The notes: generated by a model not told the origin, from the letters alone. A DNA stretch of 64,000 nt from Pseudorhodoferax aquiterrae (GCF_014652235.1 NZ_BMYK01000002.1:310001-374000); one strand, 5' to 3'; shown: positions 40,789-50,009, counted from the first letter of the stretch. Numbers and translations: made by a program.

Positions 40789-41069
40789 TTTCCCTCCCCT
40801 CGCCCACGGCGCTCGGCCTCGAGGTTCTCGACTCGGAAGCGCAGCAGCGCCATCTCGCTGGCCATGGTCACCGCCTGGGTGTTGCCTGCCTTGAGCGTGA
40901 TCTGCATGTCGACCATGTTGCGGCCGAGCTCGTCGACCTTGAACCACATGCTGACCAACGCCAATGCGATGGCACTGGCCCCCGAAAGTAGCCACGGGAG
41001 CGGAATGCGGAAATCGACGATCCGCGTCACCTTCAAGGCGCCGCTGTCGTGGTTGTTGTCTTCGGACAT
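40785..41069 (-). CDS. Membrane-anchored coiled-coil protein of the lysis cassette
   Basis: This 94-residue protein has one hydrophobic segment (LPWLLSGASAIALALVSMWFKVDEL) followed by a helical, charged tail (MASEMALLRFRVENLEAERRGRGEGK). It is the first gene of the overlapped lysis series. The layout resembles small phage holin-associated or antiholin-type proteins with an N-in anchor and soluble coiled-coil. A regulator of the holin is one possibility. Confidence 0.65.
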   Translation of the reverse strand: MSEDNNHDSGALKVTRIVDFRIPLPWLLSGASAIALALVSMWFKVDELGRNMVDMQITLKAGNTQAVTMASEMALLRFRVENLEAERRGRGEGK

Positions 41070-41076
41070 CAGTGCC

Positions 41077-43866
41077 TTATTCGCCGGCCATGGCCAGCAG
41101 TTGGAACAGGGCCGGCGGAGAGATGCCAGCGAGGACGCCGCCCGAGCCCGGCGGGAGGATGGGCGGCTGTGCGGCCAGCGTCACATTCCCGGTGATGACG
41201 TTGCTAACGCCGTCGTTGTTGACTGCCCGCACATCTACCGTATCCGTCGCCAGCGGCGTACGGCCCTCGATCAGCCGGGTCAGCGTCAAGCCAACGCTCT
41301 GCCACGCCCCCCCGTTCAGCGAGAGTTCGTAGCGAGTTGGGCTGTTGCTCGCGGCGCCCCAGGCTGCGATGTAGCTCAGGTGGGTGACCTGCGAGAAAGA
41401 AACCGACCCCGCCATCACCGGAGGAACAACCGGAGTGAGGACGGTCAGCACCGCGACTACGCTGGTGTCCTCGCCGGCCGAGTTCTTCACGACACAGTAG
41501 ACCTGCGCGCCGTTGTCCTGGGCCGCAAGAGCAGGCGTCGTGAAGGTTTTCCCGGTCACGCCGCTTACCAGCGCGCCCTTGAAGTACCAATCCACCGTGA
41601 AAGGCTCGGTGCCGTTCGCGGTTACCGTGAAAACGGCCGTCTGACCCACGTTTCGCGTCTGGCTTTGTGGATCGGTTGTGATCTCCGGGGCGTAGATGAT
41701 GGCGTCGACAGTGACACGGGCCCACCGCGTGTACACCGTGTCGGCTTCGTTCGTCACGCGCCCGCGATACTCGCGTCCGTCGTCCGCCAGGGCCAGCGCC
41801 GCAGTCGTCAGCGTCGACGCCGTCGCGCCTGATACTGCGGTGCCGTTGCCAGTGTCCCCTTGCGGACGAGTGAACCACTGAATCGTGTTCGTGCCACCGC
41901 CGTTCGTGGCCTCCAGCGAGAACACGGCGCTCTCACCTTCCGTCACGGCGTCGTCTGCAGGCTCCGTCGTGATGGTGGGGGCGGCGATGGGCGCGTTCAC
42001 TGTCAGGACGGCCACGTCACTGGTATCGCTGCCGGCAGAGTTGGACACGAAGAAGGAGATCTGCGCGCCGCTGTCCGCGGCGTCACAGTCCGCGATGGTG
42101 TAACTGGCCGTGCCGGAACCGACCACAGCGCCCGGAACGTTGACGCCATCCCGCCGCGCCTGGACAGCGATCGGCGCCGTTCCGGTGAACGAGATCGTGA
42201 AGACGGCGTCCGCGCCATCCTCCACGGTCAAGTCATCAGGCTGATTCGTGATCTCCGGTGCGACCACCACCGCCGGCTGCGTCCACGCGGAGCTCGAGAC
42301 GATGGCGGAATCGCCATCAGGATGGTCGTGGTAGACATGCGCGTAGTAGGTCTGCGTCGCGGACAAGCCCGACGCGGAAAATGCCCGGGCACCAGGGCTG
42401 GAGGGAACTTGGCTGCCGGCCCACGGCGCAGCGACTCCAGCGTGCGTTTGGCCCGCGTCGATCTGGGCGGTCGTCGGCTTCGTTGCGCTCGTGCTGACGA
42501 CTCCGCGGAGCGTGCCGCCGGAGCGTGTCGTCGTGGCGGTGATCTGGGCCGTGCCGGAGCTTGTTGCCACGCCGCTGACGCCGGAGACTTCCGGTGGTCC
42601 GGCAGGCTCTTCTGCCTCAGGCGCGGTCGGGTTTCCGGTGGTCTCGGTGACGGTGACCGATCCACCGGTCACGGTGCGGGGGCCGCCGGAGTTGGTGAGT
42701 AGCAGGGACGCCGCGTAGGTGCCAGGCGGCACGCCGGTGAAGGTGACGGTGTAGCTGGAGCTTCCAACGTCTATGGACTGGACAAGGTCAGACGCACCAT
42801 CCAAGGTGACGGTGCCGCTCGTCGCGCCGGTTTGCGTGCCTGTGACCACCACGGTCTGTCCAGAAGGGAGCGACACGTTGATGGTGCCGGTGGGCAATGC
42901 GACGCCCGCGGTGCGCTGGAACGGCCCGCGATCCGGCACGCTCGAACGGTTCAACCCGTTCATGTCCAGCGTGAAGTTCGCCGAATCGTCCGCCGTGTCG
43001 ATCAGCGCACCGCCGGCCGCCGGCCGGTAGCCGCCCGCGTCGAATGCGGCGGAGGTCAGCCCGGTGGCAAAGGTGCCGGCGTTGTAGCTAGTTCCGGATC
43101 CTCCCCGCGTGTAGGTGCCGGTCACGGAATTGCTCCCGCTGGCGGCAATCGACAGCGCTTGCACGTTGCCGGTGTGCTCGTTCAGCACATCGCCCACGAT
43201 GACGTTGTTGCGGATCGCAGGGCCGCCAACCCCGCCGGCGATCCGCACAGCGAGCTGCGGCCCGCTGAAAACGTTGCGCTCCACACAGGCGTTGTAGGAG
43301 AACACAGCCGCGGCCAGCGTCGTGCTTCCGGTCGCCTCAATCACACAGTCCTGCAGGAAGTAGTCGGCGAACGCAGCCGGGACCGCGGACCCGCGAAGCA
43401 CCGTGATCAGCGGCTGCACCGAGTTGCTGCCATTGATCCAGCAACGGCGCATGCCGCCGCGCACTGTCCCCGTCCCGCCGAGGTAGATCGGGTATCGGCC
43501 AGACGTGGTACTCGCCGCCGTGATCAGGAAGTCCTCGAAGATGAAACCATTCGAAGACAGCAGGCCGTTGTTCGCGCCGACATTGATCGTGAGCTTGATG
43601 CCTCCCGCGGGCCGTGAGTGCGAGTTCGGATGCAAGCTGCGCCATCCCAGGCCAGGCTTTGGCCGCACGATGATGGGGTGCTCCGCATCCGTGTTGGCGT
43701 TGGCCCAGTCGACCGTGTTGTTGTTGATCGTCACGTCGACGGCGACGTTGAGGTAGACGATCTGGTCGTTGGCGACAGGGTTGAGTGCGACGAGCGCGGT
43801 GCGCGCGTCCTGCCAGGTGGCGAAATCGCCGCTGGGGCCGAGCTCGTAGTGGACTTCGGTTGCCAT
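41077..43866 (-). CDS. Phage tail/fibre protein with beta-helix and Ig-like domains
   Basis: This 929-residue protein has an N-terminal parallel beta-helix-like portion (about residues 40-320), recognisable from repeats such as GFIFEDFLITAAST, YFLQDCVIEATGST and GPAIRNNVIVGDVL. The middle is threonine- and glycine-rich. Three consecutive immunoglobulin-like domains follow (starting APEITNQPDDLTVEDGADAVF, APTITTEPADDAVTEGESAVF and APEITTDPQSQTRNVGQTAVF). A final fibronectin-like segment ends the chain. Such modules bind host surface sugars or decorate virions. It lies 7 bases before the lysis cassette. Confidence 0.75.
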   Translation of the reverse strand: MATEVHYELGPSGDFATWQDARTALVALNPVANDQIVYLNVAVDVTINNNTVDWANANTDAEHPIIVRPKPGLGWRSLHPNSHSRPAGGIKLTINVGANNGLLSSNGFIFEDFLITAASTTSGRYPIYLGGTGTVRGGMRRCWINGSNSVQPLITVLRGSAVPAAFADYFLQDCVIEATGSTTLAAAVFSYNACVERNVFSGPQLAVRIAGGVGGPAIRNNVIVGDVLNEHTGNVQALSIAASGSNSVTGTYTRGGSGTSYNAGTFATGLTSAAFDAGGYRPAAGGALIDTADDSANFTLDMNGLNRSSVPDRGPFQRTAGVALPTGTINVSLPSGQTVVVTGTQTGATSGTVTLDGASDLVQSIDVGSSSYTVTFTGVPPGTYAASLLLTNSGGPRTVTGGSVTVTETTGNPTAPEAEEPAGPPEVSGVSGVATSSGTAQITATTTRSGGTLRGVVSTSATKPTTAQIDAGQTHAGVAAPWAGSQVPSSPGARAFSASGLSATQTYYAHVYHDHPDGDSAIVSSSAWTQPAVVVAPEITNQPDDLTVEDGADAVFTISFTGTAPIAVQARRDGVNVPGAVVGSGTASYTIADCDAADSGAQISFFVSNSAGSDTSDVAVLTVNAPIAAPTITTEPADDAVTEGESAVFSLEATNGGGTNTIQWFTRPQGDTGNGTAVSGATASTLTTAALALADDGREYRGRVTNEADTVYTRWARVTVDAIIYAPEITTDPQSQTRNVGQTAVFTVTANGTEPFTVDWYFKGALVSGVTGKTFTTPALAAQDNGAQVYCVVKNSAGEDTSVVAVLTVLTPVVPPVMAGSVSFSQVTHLSYIAAWGAASNSPTRYELSLNGGAWQSVGLTLTRLIEGRTPLATDTVDVRAVNNDGVSNVITGNVTLAAQPPILPPGSGGVLAGISPPALFQLLAMAGE

Positions 43867-43881
43867 GGTCAGCCTTGTCGA

Positions 43882-46614
43882 TCAGGGGGTCGGGGGCGCG
43901 TTGACGAAGCCCATGGAAGCGATGCGATAGCCGCAGTTCCAGTAGCTTTCCATGCCCTTGTCCGTGGGGTACAGGGCTGCAGACGTGGCGAACCGGTCCA
44001 GGTAGAAGCTCTTGAACAGGTTGATCGCCGCATCAAGGTCCGGATTGGGGTAATCCGTGGCGAAGACGGCTTTGTGGATGGACGGCCATTGCGCACGGTT
44101 GTGCTGCGGCGCGTCCCATTCCGTTTGGGGGTTGGCGTCCTCTCGGAAGAAGCTGATGTCGCCGTTGGACCCGAGACGCGCAGGCACCTCGTACCAGCTG
44201 GCCGGCATCATTGCGGACGTCACCGTGGTGCCCGACGGGTAGTCCTGGGTGCAGATCATGTGCCCGGAGAAGCTCGCCGAGTCTGCGTAGTGCGCTTGGG
44301 TGCCCAGCACCCAATCGACACTGGCTTTGTCCAACGAGTGGATCACCATGCCCAGGACGCGCTCGCAGCCGATCGAGCGCGCTTTCATGGTGTCCCACAT
44401 GCCGGTGGTCTTCATCAGCATGGCCACCAGGCCGGTGTAGAAAAACTTGTTGCCGCCCACCTCCACCGCCACAGCGCGGGTGCTGCCCTGGGTCATCGGC
44501 GCGCCGAAGCGCTTGATCCCTTGAAAGTACAGACCGGGGTCGTCGTTTTGGAACGTCGGGATCCAGAGGTCGGTGTGCATCTTCTCCATTTCGGTCTGCA
44601 TGCCGGACTCGACCTGCTCCCGCGTGTAGGTGAGCGGGTGATCAGCCGCGCAGAACCAGGACCACAGATGGGTGCACCACCGCCAGGCGAACGGTCGATT
44701 GCCGTAGTAGGTCTCTGTGTCGGCGGCCATGCTTCGGGCGCCAAGGCGCGCCATCCACTGCATGTCGTAGTGGTGCCGCTGGAGCACGACGTGCACGGGG
44801 CTGCGGAACGCCATCAAAGCGATGCCGGCATGCGTGTAGCCGTGGTGCTCTCCCTCGGGCAACTGGTAGCCGTAAGGGTTGCGGCCGGTGGAATCCCGGC
44901 AGTCCTTGACGTTCTTGTTGCTACTGCGGGAAGCGCCGTAGTACTCGATACGCCGATGCAGATTGGTGCTGTCCGAGCCGGACCCGTAGTACCCGGTGCG
45001 TTGCGCCCACAGGCGAGCCAGCGTCTCGTTTTTGGGCAGACCCTCGCCGGTGCGCGGGTTGCGCACGAAGCACCCGGCCACGTTCGCGTAGTTCTTGCAC
45101 CACTCCCATGCCAGCGTGCGCCAAGGAACCTGCCCTTCCAGCCGGACGCCCTCGCGGTCCGACAGGAACATCGTGATCGTGGCCGGAAGGACGGCACGGT
45201 CCGACCGGCTGCCGCCAGGGGCCGGGTAGATGTCGATGCCGCCCCGCGATCCGGGCTCGTACGCGTAGCCCCAGCCCCACGGCTGGAACGGCTTGGTGCC
45301 GCCGTTTGGGTTCGCGCAGTAGGGGTCGATCGGCTCCATCCGTGGCTGCGTGCTCTTGGCGCGCGGCCACGGGGCCATGGAATAGATCATGCCCAGGTGG
45401 TCGAACTGCAGGCCGCTGTCGGCCAGCAGGTGGTCCAGGGGGTTGAACGTCACAGGCCGCTTGCCCTGCATCGGCCGCAGCGCGTCCTCCTGGACCCCCC
45501 AGAACCAGTTCGCTGGCATGTCGGCCGGGGTATCGCTGCTCCAGATGATGGGCTGCGCGCAGTTCCAGTGCGGCCGGATCACGGCACCGGCATCGCCCCA
45601 CTTCGGCCCCGTCGCGCCGCTGCTCGCCGCGCCGGTGGCCGGGTCGTAGTACTGGTCTTGGGCCAGAGACTTGTCATTGACGGGCTTGCCGTCATGCAGC
45701 TCGCAGCGCCCCACCTCGACGTTGGTGTCGCTGCGGTAGTACAGCTTGAAGGGAGCCGGATATGTGGAATGCCGCGGGTTGTTCTTGTCGTAGACCTGGG
45801 CGTTGCTCGAATTACCGAACGCGGGGTAGGTCGACCAGTCGCCAGGCGCCGAATCAACCGGGCGGCAGAACACCATGATCTGCTCGAGCGGGCGATCGCC
45901 GGTTCGAGAGCACCCTGCATGCGCACGGAATAGGTGGAAGCCGAAGATGTGCGTCCCGTGCGTGATCTCCTGTGAACACCGCCACCATGCGACGTCGCCC
46001 AACGCGGCCGCCAGCTGCGGGTGCTGCATCACCAGATCGGGACCGCGGTCGTCAAAGGTGACCGTCTGCTGCGCGCCGGCCGATCCCGTCGCCCAGCTCT
46101 CGAGCACCACCGTCTTGGGCGTCTGGCTGTGCCAGAGCGGGGCCGCCGGGCCGGTCCCGGACGGCAGGAACGCTGGTGGGTTGATGACGATGTTGACGGC
46201 GTCACCATCCTCGGCTGTGGGGTTCGTAGACCGGGTGAAGTCCAGCACGTTGCCGTTGGCATCGAGCGGGCGCCCCTCGGCATCGGTGGAGGCCGGCACG
46301 CCGTAGCTGCCTTGCACCCAGCGCGTCTGGCCGGCATTGCTGATGCGCGCCACGCCAGGCGCAGCCGTGATGTCGGCCGCCAGTCGAACTCGCGCGTTGC
46401 TCGCCACACCAAAATTTCGGACGGCGGCACCGACCGACGACATGGTGCCGGTCAGGTCGTAGTCGCGGAACGTCGTACCGCTGGCCCAGTTGCCTGTCTT
46501 TGCGATGAACCGCCGGGTCGCGCCCAGGTTGGTGATGAGCAGCTCGCACCATGCGAGCTTGGTCGTGGCCAGTGCGAGGCCGGCGCTGAGGGTCGAGTCG
46601 AATGCCAGCGTCAT
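43882..46614 (-). CDS. Large phage tail-associated protein of unknown fold
   Basis: This 910-residue protein starts MTLAFDSTLSAGLALATTKLAWCELLITNLGATRRFIAKTGNWASGTTFRDYDLTG, a beta-rich N-terminus, and continues with an unusually aromatic-rich body (GMIYSMAPWPRAKSTQPRMEPI, HLWSWFCAADHPLTYTREQVE). I recognise no catalytic motif. The high content of Trp, Tyr, His and Asn suggests a carbohydrate-binding or enzymatic receptor-recognition protein. It lies 1 base after the fibre-adaptor gene and 15 bases before the Ig-domain fibre gene. Confidence 0.6.
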   Translation of the reverse strand: MTLAFDSTLSAGLALATTKLAWCELLITNLGATRRFIAKTGNWASGTTFRDYDLTGTMSSVGAAVRNFGVASNARVRLAADITAAPGVARISNAGQTRWVQGSYGVPASTDAEGRPLDANGNVLDFTRSTNPTAEDGDAVNIVINPPAFLPSGTGPAAPLWHSQTPKTVVLESWATGSAGAQQTVTFDDRGPDLVMQHPQLAAALGDVAWWRCSQEITHGTHIFGFHLFRAHAGCSRTGDRPLEQIMVFCRPVDSAPGDWSTYPAFGNSSNAQVYDKNNPRHSTYPAPFKLYYRSDTNVEVGRCELHDGKPVNDKSLAQDQYYDPATGAASSGATGPKWGDAGAVIRPHWNCAQPIIWSSDTPADMPANWFWGVQEDALRPMQGKRPVTFNPLDHLLADSGLQFDHLGMIYSMAPWPRAKSTQPRMEPIDPYCANPNGGTKPFQPWGWGYAYEPGSRGGIDIYPAPGGSRSDRAVLPATITMFLSDREGVRLEGQVPWRTLAWEWCKNYANVAGCFVRNPRTGEGLPKNETLARLWAQRTGYYGSGSDSTNLHRRIEYYGASRSSNKNVKDCRDSTGRNPYGYQLPEGEHHGYTHAGIALMAFRSPVHVVLQRHHYDMQWMARLGARSMAADTETYYGNRPFAWRWCTHLWSWFCAADHPLTYTREQVESGMQTEMEKMHTDLWIPTFQNDDPGLYFQGIKRFGAPMTQGSTRAVAVEVGGNKFFYTGLVAMLMKTTGMWDTMKARSIGCERVLGMVIHSLDKASVDWVLGTQAHYADSASFSGHMICTQDYPSGTTVTSAMMPASWYEVPARLGSNGDISFFREDANPQTEWDAPQHNRAQWPSIHKAVFATDYPNPDLDAAINLFKSFYLDRFATSAALYPTDKGMESYWNCGYRIASMGFVNAPPTP

Positions 46615-46615
46615 C

Positions 46616-47641
46616 TCAAGCCCCCGTGTAGCGAGTCAAGAAGTACTCGTTGGTGGCTGAGCCGGGCATGATCAAGATCCACTGCCCTTTCTGCGACACG
46701 GACAGCGAGCCGACCGACGCGCCCGCGTGGAAAAGGGTCACACCGGCGGCCGGCTGCACGGTCAGCGTGCCAACGTCGTGCCGGACGATCTGCGCGCTGA
46801 ACCCGGTCAAACCGGTTGGAACCGTCAGCGCCGCTGCTCCGGAAACCGGGATCACGGCTCCCGCGTCGGCCTGGATCAATGTCGAATTGCCCGAGCGGAT
46901 GGGTTGCACTTGAATCTCCGACGAGGACGTAGGGGTGAAGCGGGCGGCGGTGCCGACGCCGCGCAGGGTCAGCACTTCGCCGGCGTCGTTGATGAGCTCG
47001 GAACCGCCCGGATAGGTGGCGGTGCCGGCCGCAATGGCGTCATGGATGGCCGTGATCTGCGAGGCCGTGCGCACGCCGAGATAGGCCGGAGCGACGACCG
47101 TGCCGTCAGCGACAAGCGCGCCGTTCTCGTCGACGTCGACCGTGCCGCTGCCGCCGCCGGAGCCGACGCCCAGGATCTGGCGCGCCTCCGCGGGGTTGCC
47201 GGCCTTGAGCACGGCCGCGCCCGTGACGCCTGCGCCAAGGTTCTCCAGCGCCTCGTCTGGATCGGCCAGCGTCCGAAGGTTGTCGCGCGCCTGCAGCATC
47301 CCGTCCAGCGTGCCAGCGGTTGCGCGCGCCTCCAGAAGGTCGCCCACGCCGTAGGCATAGGCGGTGCTCGTCGTCGGCGAGCCGATGCGCTCCTGCGCGC
47401 GCTGCACCGTCACGGTGTAGGCGCCCGTTGAGGTCAATTCGACCTCGTTGACGCGCATCACCTCGTGCTCGACCTCGCGCCCGTTGACCAGGCGGAACGC
47501 CGTCAGCAAGAAGAAGTCGCCATCGGGCAGCGGCAGGTCAAGCGGCCCCGGCGCCGCGCGCACGATACGGAACTGCGTCGTCGACGGCGAGACCGCATCG
47601 AGGAACGAAGTGGCGAAGTTGTTGAGTGAACGTTGCGGCAT
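46616..47641 (-). CDS. Phage tail fibre protein with N-terminal adaptor module
   Basis: This 341-residue protein starts MPQRSLNNFATSFLDAVSPSTTQFRIVRAAPGPLDLPLPDGDFFLLTAFRL, a module common at the N-terminus of tail fibres in podo- and siphoviruses that attaches to the baseplate or adaptor. Next come a QRAQERIGSPT-type linker, a helical part and a beta-rich C-terminal portion ending SLSVSQKGQWILIMPGSATNEYFLTRYTGA. I chose the start at 47641 because it forms an ATGA overlap with the adaptor gene; the longer frame upstream is non-coding. Confidence 0.72.
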   Translation of the reverse strand: MPQRSLNNFATSFLDAVSPSTTQFRIVRAAPGPLDLPLPDGDFFLLTAFRLVNGREVEHEVMRVNEVELTSTGAYTVTVQRAQERIGSPTTSTAYAYGVGDLLEARATAGTLDGMLQARDNLRTLADPDEALENLGAGVTGAAVLKAGNPAEARQILGVGSGGGSGTVDVDENGALVADGTVVAPAYLGVRTASQITAIHDAIAAGTATYPGGSELINDAGEVLTLRGVGTAARFTPTSSSEIQVQPIRSGNSTLIQADAGAVIPVSGAAALTVPTGLTGFSAQIVRHDVGTLTVQPAAGVTLFHAGASVGSLSVSQKGQWILIMPGSATNEYFLTRYTGA

Positions 47642-48021
47642 CACCGCTCCTTGATTCGCACTTGCATGTCGGCCTCGATGGCTCGGCCGCCAGCGGTGTG
47701 CGCCACCACGGTGACCTTGTGAGCGGCGCCGGCAACGCTGCCTTCGAGCCAGACCTTCACGCGGGGGTGGGTGACGTGCTTGTCCGTGGTCAGGCCTGCA
47801 GGCTCGACCGTGACGGTGGCGTTGGTGACGGTGTCGTCGTAGGGGACGAGGTCGCGGAAGTTCAGGTCGTAGTCGCGCACGTCGCGCGGCTGCTGCACGA
47901 CCTTGGGCACGAACGGGACCATGAATTCCTGCGGCTCGACCGTGCGGCTGTCCGAGCGCGGCGGCACCGGCGGCAGCCACATCGGATAAGCGCCGGAGCC
48001 GTTGAGCGCGGCTCCGTTCAT
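47641..48021 (-). CDS. Phage fibre-tail adaptor-like protein
   Basis: This 126-residue protein starts MNGAALNGSGAYPMWLPPVPPRSDSRTVEPQEFMVPF and has DYDLNFRDLVPYDDTVTNATVTVEPAGLTTDKHVTHPRVKVWLEGSVAGAAHKVTVVAHTAGGR, an Ig-like single domain with a proline-rich lead. The combination is typical of small proteins that bridge tail and fibre. It heads the left-hand block of structural genes and overlaps the fibre gene. Confidence 0.65.
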   Translation of the reverse strand: MNGAALNGSGAYPMWLPPVPPRSDSRTVEPQEFMVPFVPKVVQQPRDVRDYDLNFRDLVPYDDTVTNATVTVEPAGLTTDKHVTHPRVKVWLEGSVAGAAHKVTVVAHTAGGRAIEADMQVRIKER

Positions 48022-48514
48022 GCAGCCCCCAGGCGCAGCAAAGCACCGGAGCGGGCCGGAACTACTTCTGCCGGTCTACGGGCCGGCGCCGCGGTGGGGG
48101 TAGACATCGGGATCCTTTCGGATCACGGTGCCCAGAGGTGGTGTGTGCGAGGGGGATTGTTTGAGGCGCGGGGCCTCAGTGCAAGGGGGGTGTGATGGCG
48201 GCAGGCCCCGCGTCTTTTCTGGGGCGCGCCGGACTTCTGCCTAGCCCGACCCGCCTATCCCGCGGAGCAACCATCACATCAGCGGGCCGGGCTTGATTCC
48301 GGCTGTTGGCTGTAGGGATTCAGCCGAACGTGGCAGCACGGCGCGCCACCCATGCCACTGCCCAGAAAGGCGCCTATCCCTGCGTGTCCATCCACGCCGC
48401 CGCTGATGTGATGGTGCTGGCGGCCAGGTTCCCCCGACCCTACGTGCGCGCCGCACGCTTGACCAGCGCCGGCATTGTGCCGCGCGACGCCTGCCGGTCA
48501 ACGGGGGTGCTGCC
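48022..48514. other. 493-base non-coding region upstream of the tail-fibre genes
   Basis: I see no gene here. The segment contains a small hairpin GATCC-tttc-GGATC near 48112 and the pair GCCCC/GGGGC around 48204-48224. It separates the fibre and lysis operon from the accessory island. A minus-strand promoter for 48021 should lie here, but no -35/-10 pair stands out. Confidence 0.4.
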
Positions 48515-48679
48515 CTACTCCTTCGGCGGCTTGGCATTCGCGATGAGCCGCTCCAGCCAATCCTTCCCGTACAGATCGATCTTGGCCCACAGGGCGGCCG
48601 GCAGGTACATGGCGCGGCGCTCGCGCGCTTCGCCAGTCGGGCCTTTGGGTCGGCCAGGTCCACGCTTTGCTTCGGTCAT
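48515..48679 (-). CDS. Small basic protein, possibly DNA-binding (54 aa)
   Basis: From the ATG at 48679 the frame reads MTEAKRGPGRPKGPTGEARERRAMYLPAALWAKIDLYGKDWLERLIANAKPPKE. The GRPKG motif is AT-hook-like, and the following strand and helices fit a ribbon-helix-helix repressor. It is divergent from the accessory genes at 48767, so it may regulate them. Short length lowers certainty. Confidence 0.55.
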   Translation of the reverse strand: MTEAKRGPGRPKGPTGEARERRAMYLPAALWAKIDLYGKDWLERLIANAKPPKE

Positions 48680-48766
48680 GCGGCAATTGTAGTGCCACCA
48701 AATATTCATGGACGGGCGGATTATTTGCTGCCACAATTAATTAACCGCAACACACTGGAGCCAGAG

Positions 48767-48973
48767 ATGAAGCAAGCCGCAGCCGAGAAGATCGCAGCCA
48801 AGCAGAGCAAGACCGAAGGCGCGCAGTTCGTCGTCTGGGTGTTCGACGACGGGCGCTATGTCTACAACCAGGAGCAGTGCCGCCGGTATGCGCCGCTGAT
48901 CCACATCGAAGCGGCATTCGTGGCCGGCGTTCGCATCGAGACGGCCGCGGCGCTGGCACAGGAAGGGGCATGA
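48767..48973 (+). CDS. Small prophage accessory protein (68 aa), unknown
   Basis: The ATG at 48767 is preceded by GGAG. The protein is MKQAAAEKIAAKQSKTEGAQFVVWVFDDGRYVYNQEQCRRYAPLIHIEAAFVAGVRIETAAALAQEGA, soluble and mixed alpha/beta. Its stop overlaps the next start (ATGA), so it is coupled to the zinc-ribbon gene. It belongs to a three-gene + strand island in an otherwise minus-strand morphogenesis region. No function is recognised. Confidence 0.6.
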   Translation: MKQAAAEKIAAKQSKTEGAQFVVWVFDDGRYVYNQEQCRRYAPLIHIEAAFVAGVRIETAAALAQEGA

Positions 48974-49188
48974 GCGGCGCAGCCTTGCTGCCCTGCCCGT
49001 TCTGCGGCAGCGCGGACGCCCATTTGGACGAGAGCCGCCAGTATGGCCATGGTGAAGCGTTCGACACCTTCAAGGTGCGGTGCGAGTGTGGCGCTGAAGT
49101 CCGCGTTGGCAGCTATGCCGGCGACCGCCCTGAGCAACACAAGGCCGAAGTTGTGCGCCGCTGGAATCGGCGGTCAACTACCTCATGA
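48970..49188 (+). CDS. Lar-like zinc-ribbon protein (restriction alleviation family)
   Basis: This 72-residue protein reads MSGAALLPCPFCGSADAHLDESRQYGHGEAFDTFKVRCECGAEVRVGSYAGDRPEQHKAEVVRRWNRR. The CPFCG and CECGA knuckles and the terminal WNRR tryptophan motif are typical of Lar/RalR-type small phage proteins. Lar of Rac prophage reduces host type I restriction. It is coupled to both neighbouring genes by 4-base overlaps. Confidence 0.78.
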   Translation: MSGAALLPCPFCGSADAHLDESRQYGHGEAFDTFKVRCECGAEVRVGSYAGDRPEQHKAEVVRRWNRRSTTS

Positions 49189-50006
49189 TTTCCGACCTCT
49201 ACCTTGACGGCCCAGTGCCGCACGCCGATCGCGTGGAGCAGCAGGTGCAGCGCATCGCCTCGCGGTGGCGCGCAGCGCCGAGCATCGCCGTGGTGCCGAC
49301 TGCCGAGGATCTGCCCGTCGATGCCCCGGACGACGCCCGCGGCCTGTTCATGGATGGGCGGGTGTGGGTGGTGGCCGACCAGCCCGCGCACGCCATCGCC
49401 CGCACGGTCGCGCACGAGGCTGTAGCCCACCACGGTCTGCGCGAGCACCTGGGCCCGGCCTGGGCCGAACTCATGTCGGCGATGAACGACGGCGCGCGCG
49501 GCAACTGCGAGCACCTGGTCGACCTGCGGCACGAGGTCCGCTACGCCTACGGTGACGACCTTCACCCGGCCGAGTTGGCCGACGAGATGGCCGCCGGCAT
49601 CGTCGAGCGCGGCGTGAACCTGCGCAATGGGCAGTTCGAGCCCGAGAACCCGCTGCGCAAGCGCGCGACTGCCGCCCTCGCTCACTTCCAGCGGGAATGG
49701 CTGTACCGGCACGTCCCGGCCGGCTACGACGAGATCGAGGGCCATCTGCTGGCCGCGCAGCGCTACCTGCAGCGCGGCAGGGCTTCCGCTCTTGGGCGCT
49801 GGCTGCACCGCTGGTATCCTCGCGCGATGCACAAGCCCATGGGCGCATCCATCCCACCGCGCGACCTCGCCGAGAGCGCGCGCTGGCTGAAGGCGGAGCG
49901 GGACAAGGATTTTTCCTCGGCCGCCGGCTCCCTGGTGCTGGGCGTGCTGATCATGCTGGCCAGCATCTGCAGCTTCGGTTGGTACTTGCTCAGCCGCTTC
50001 TTCTGA
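49185..50006 (+). CDS. Metallopeptidase-like phage protein with C-terminal membrane anchor
   Basis: This 273-residue protein carries HEAVAHHGLREHLG at residues 77-90, where H77, E78 and H82 give an HExxxH arrangement like that of phage large-polyvalent-protein-associated peptidase domains (HEAIGHxGL type). A hydrophobic segment ends the chain (AAGSLVLGVLIMLASICSFGWYLLSRFF, about residues 246-273). It is the last gene of the + strand accessory island and converges with the transglycosylase gene. A membrane-anchored protease that acts on a host protein is possible; whether the metal site is active is uncertain. Confidence 0.62.
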   Translation: MISDLYLDGPVPHADRVEQQVQRIASRWRAAPSIAVVPTAEDLPVDAPDDARGLFMDGRVWVVADQPAHAIARTVAHEAVAHHGLREHLGPAWAELMSAMNDGARGNCEHLVDLRHEVRYAYGDDLHPAELADEMAAGIVERGVNLRNGQFEPENPLRKRATAALAHFQREWLYRHVPAGYDEIEGHLLAAQRYLQRGRASALGRWLHRWYPRAMHKPMGASIPPRDLAESARWLKAERDKDFSSAAGSLVLGVLIMLASICSFGWYLLSRFF

Positions 50007-50009
50007 CCG

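Noticed and set aside
48306-48692. A 128-codon + strand gene overlapping the small basic protein gene
   Set aside because: It has no plausible ribosome-binding site and is antisense to the 54-residue frame that has an AT-hook-like motif.
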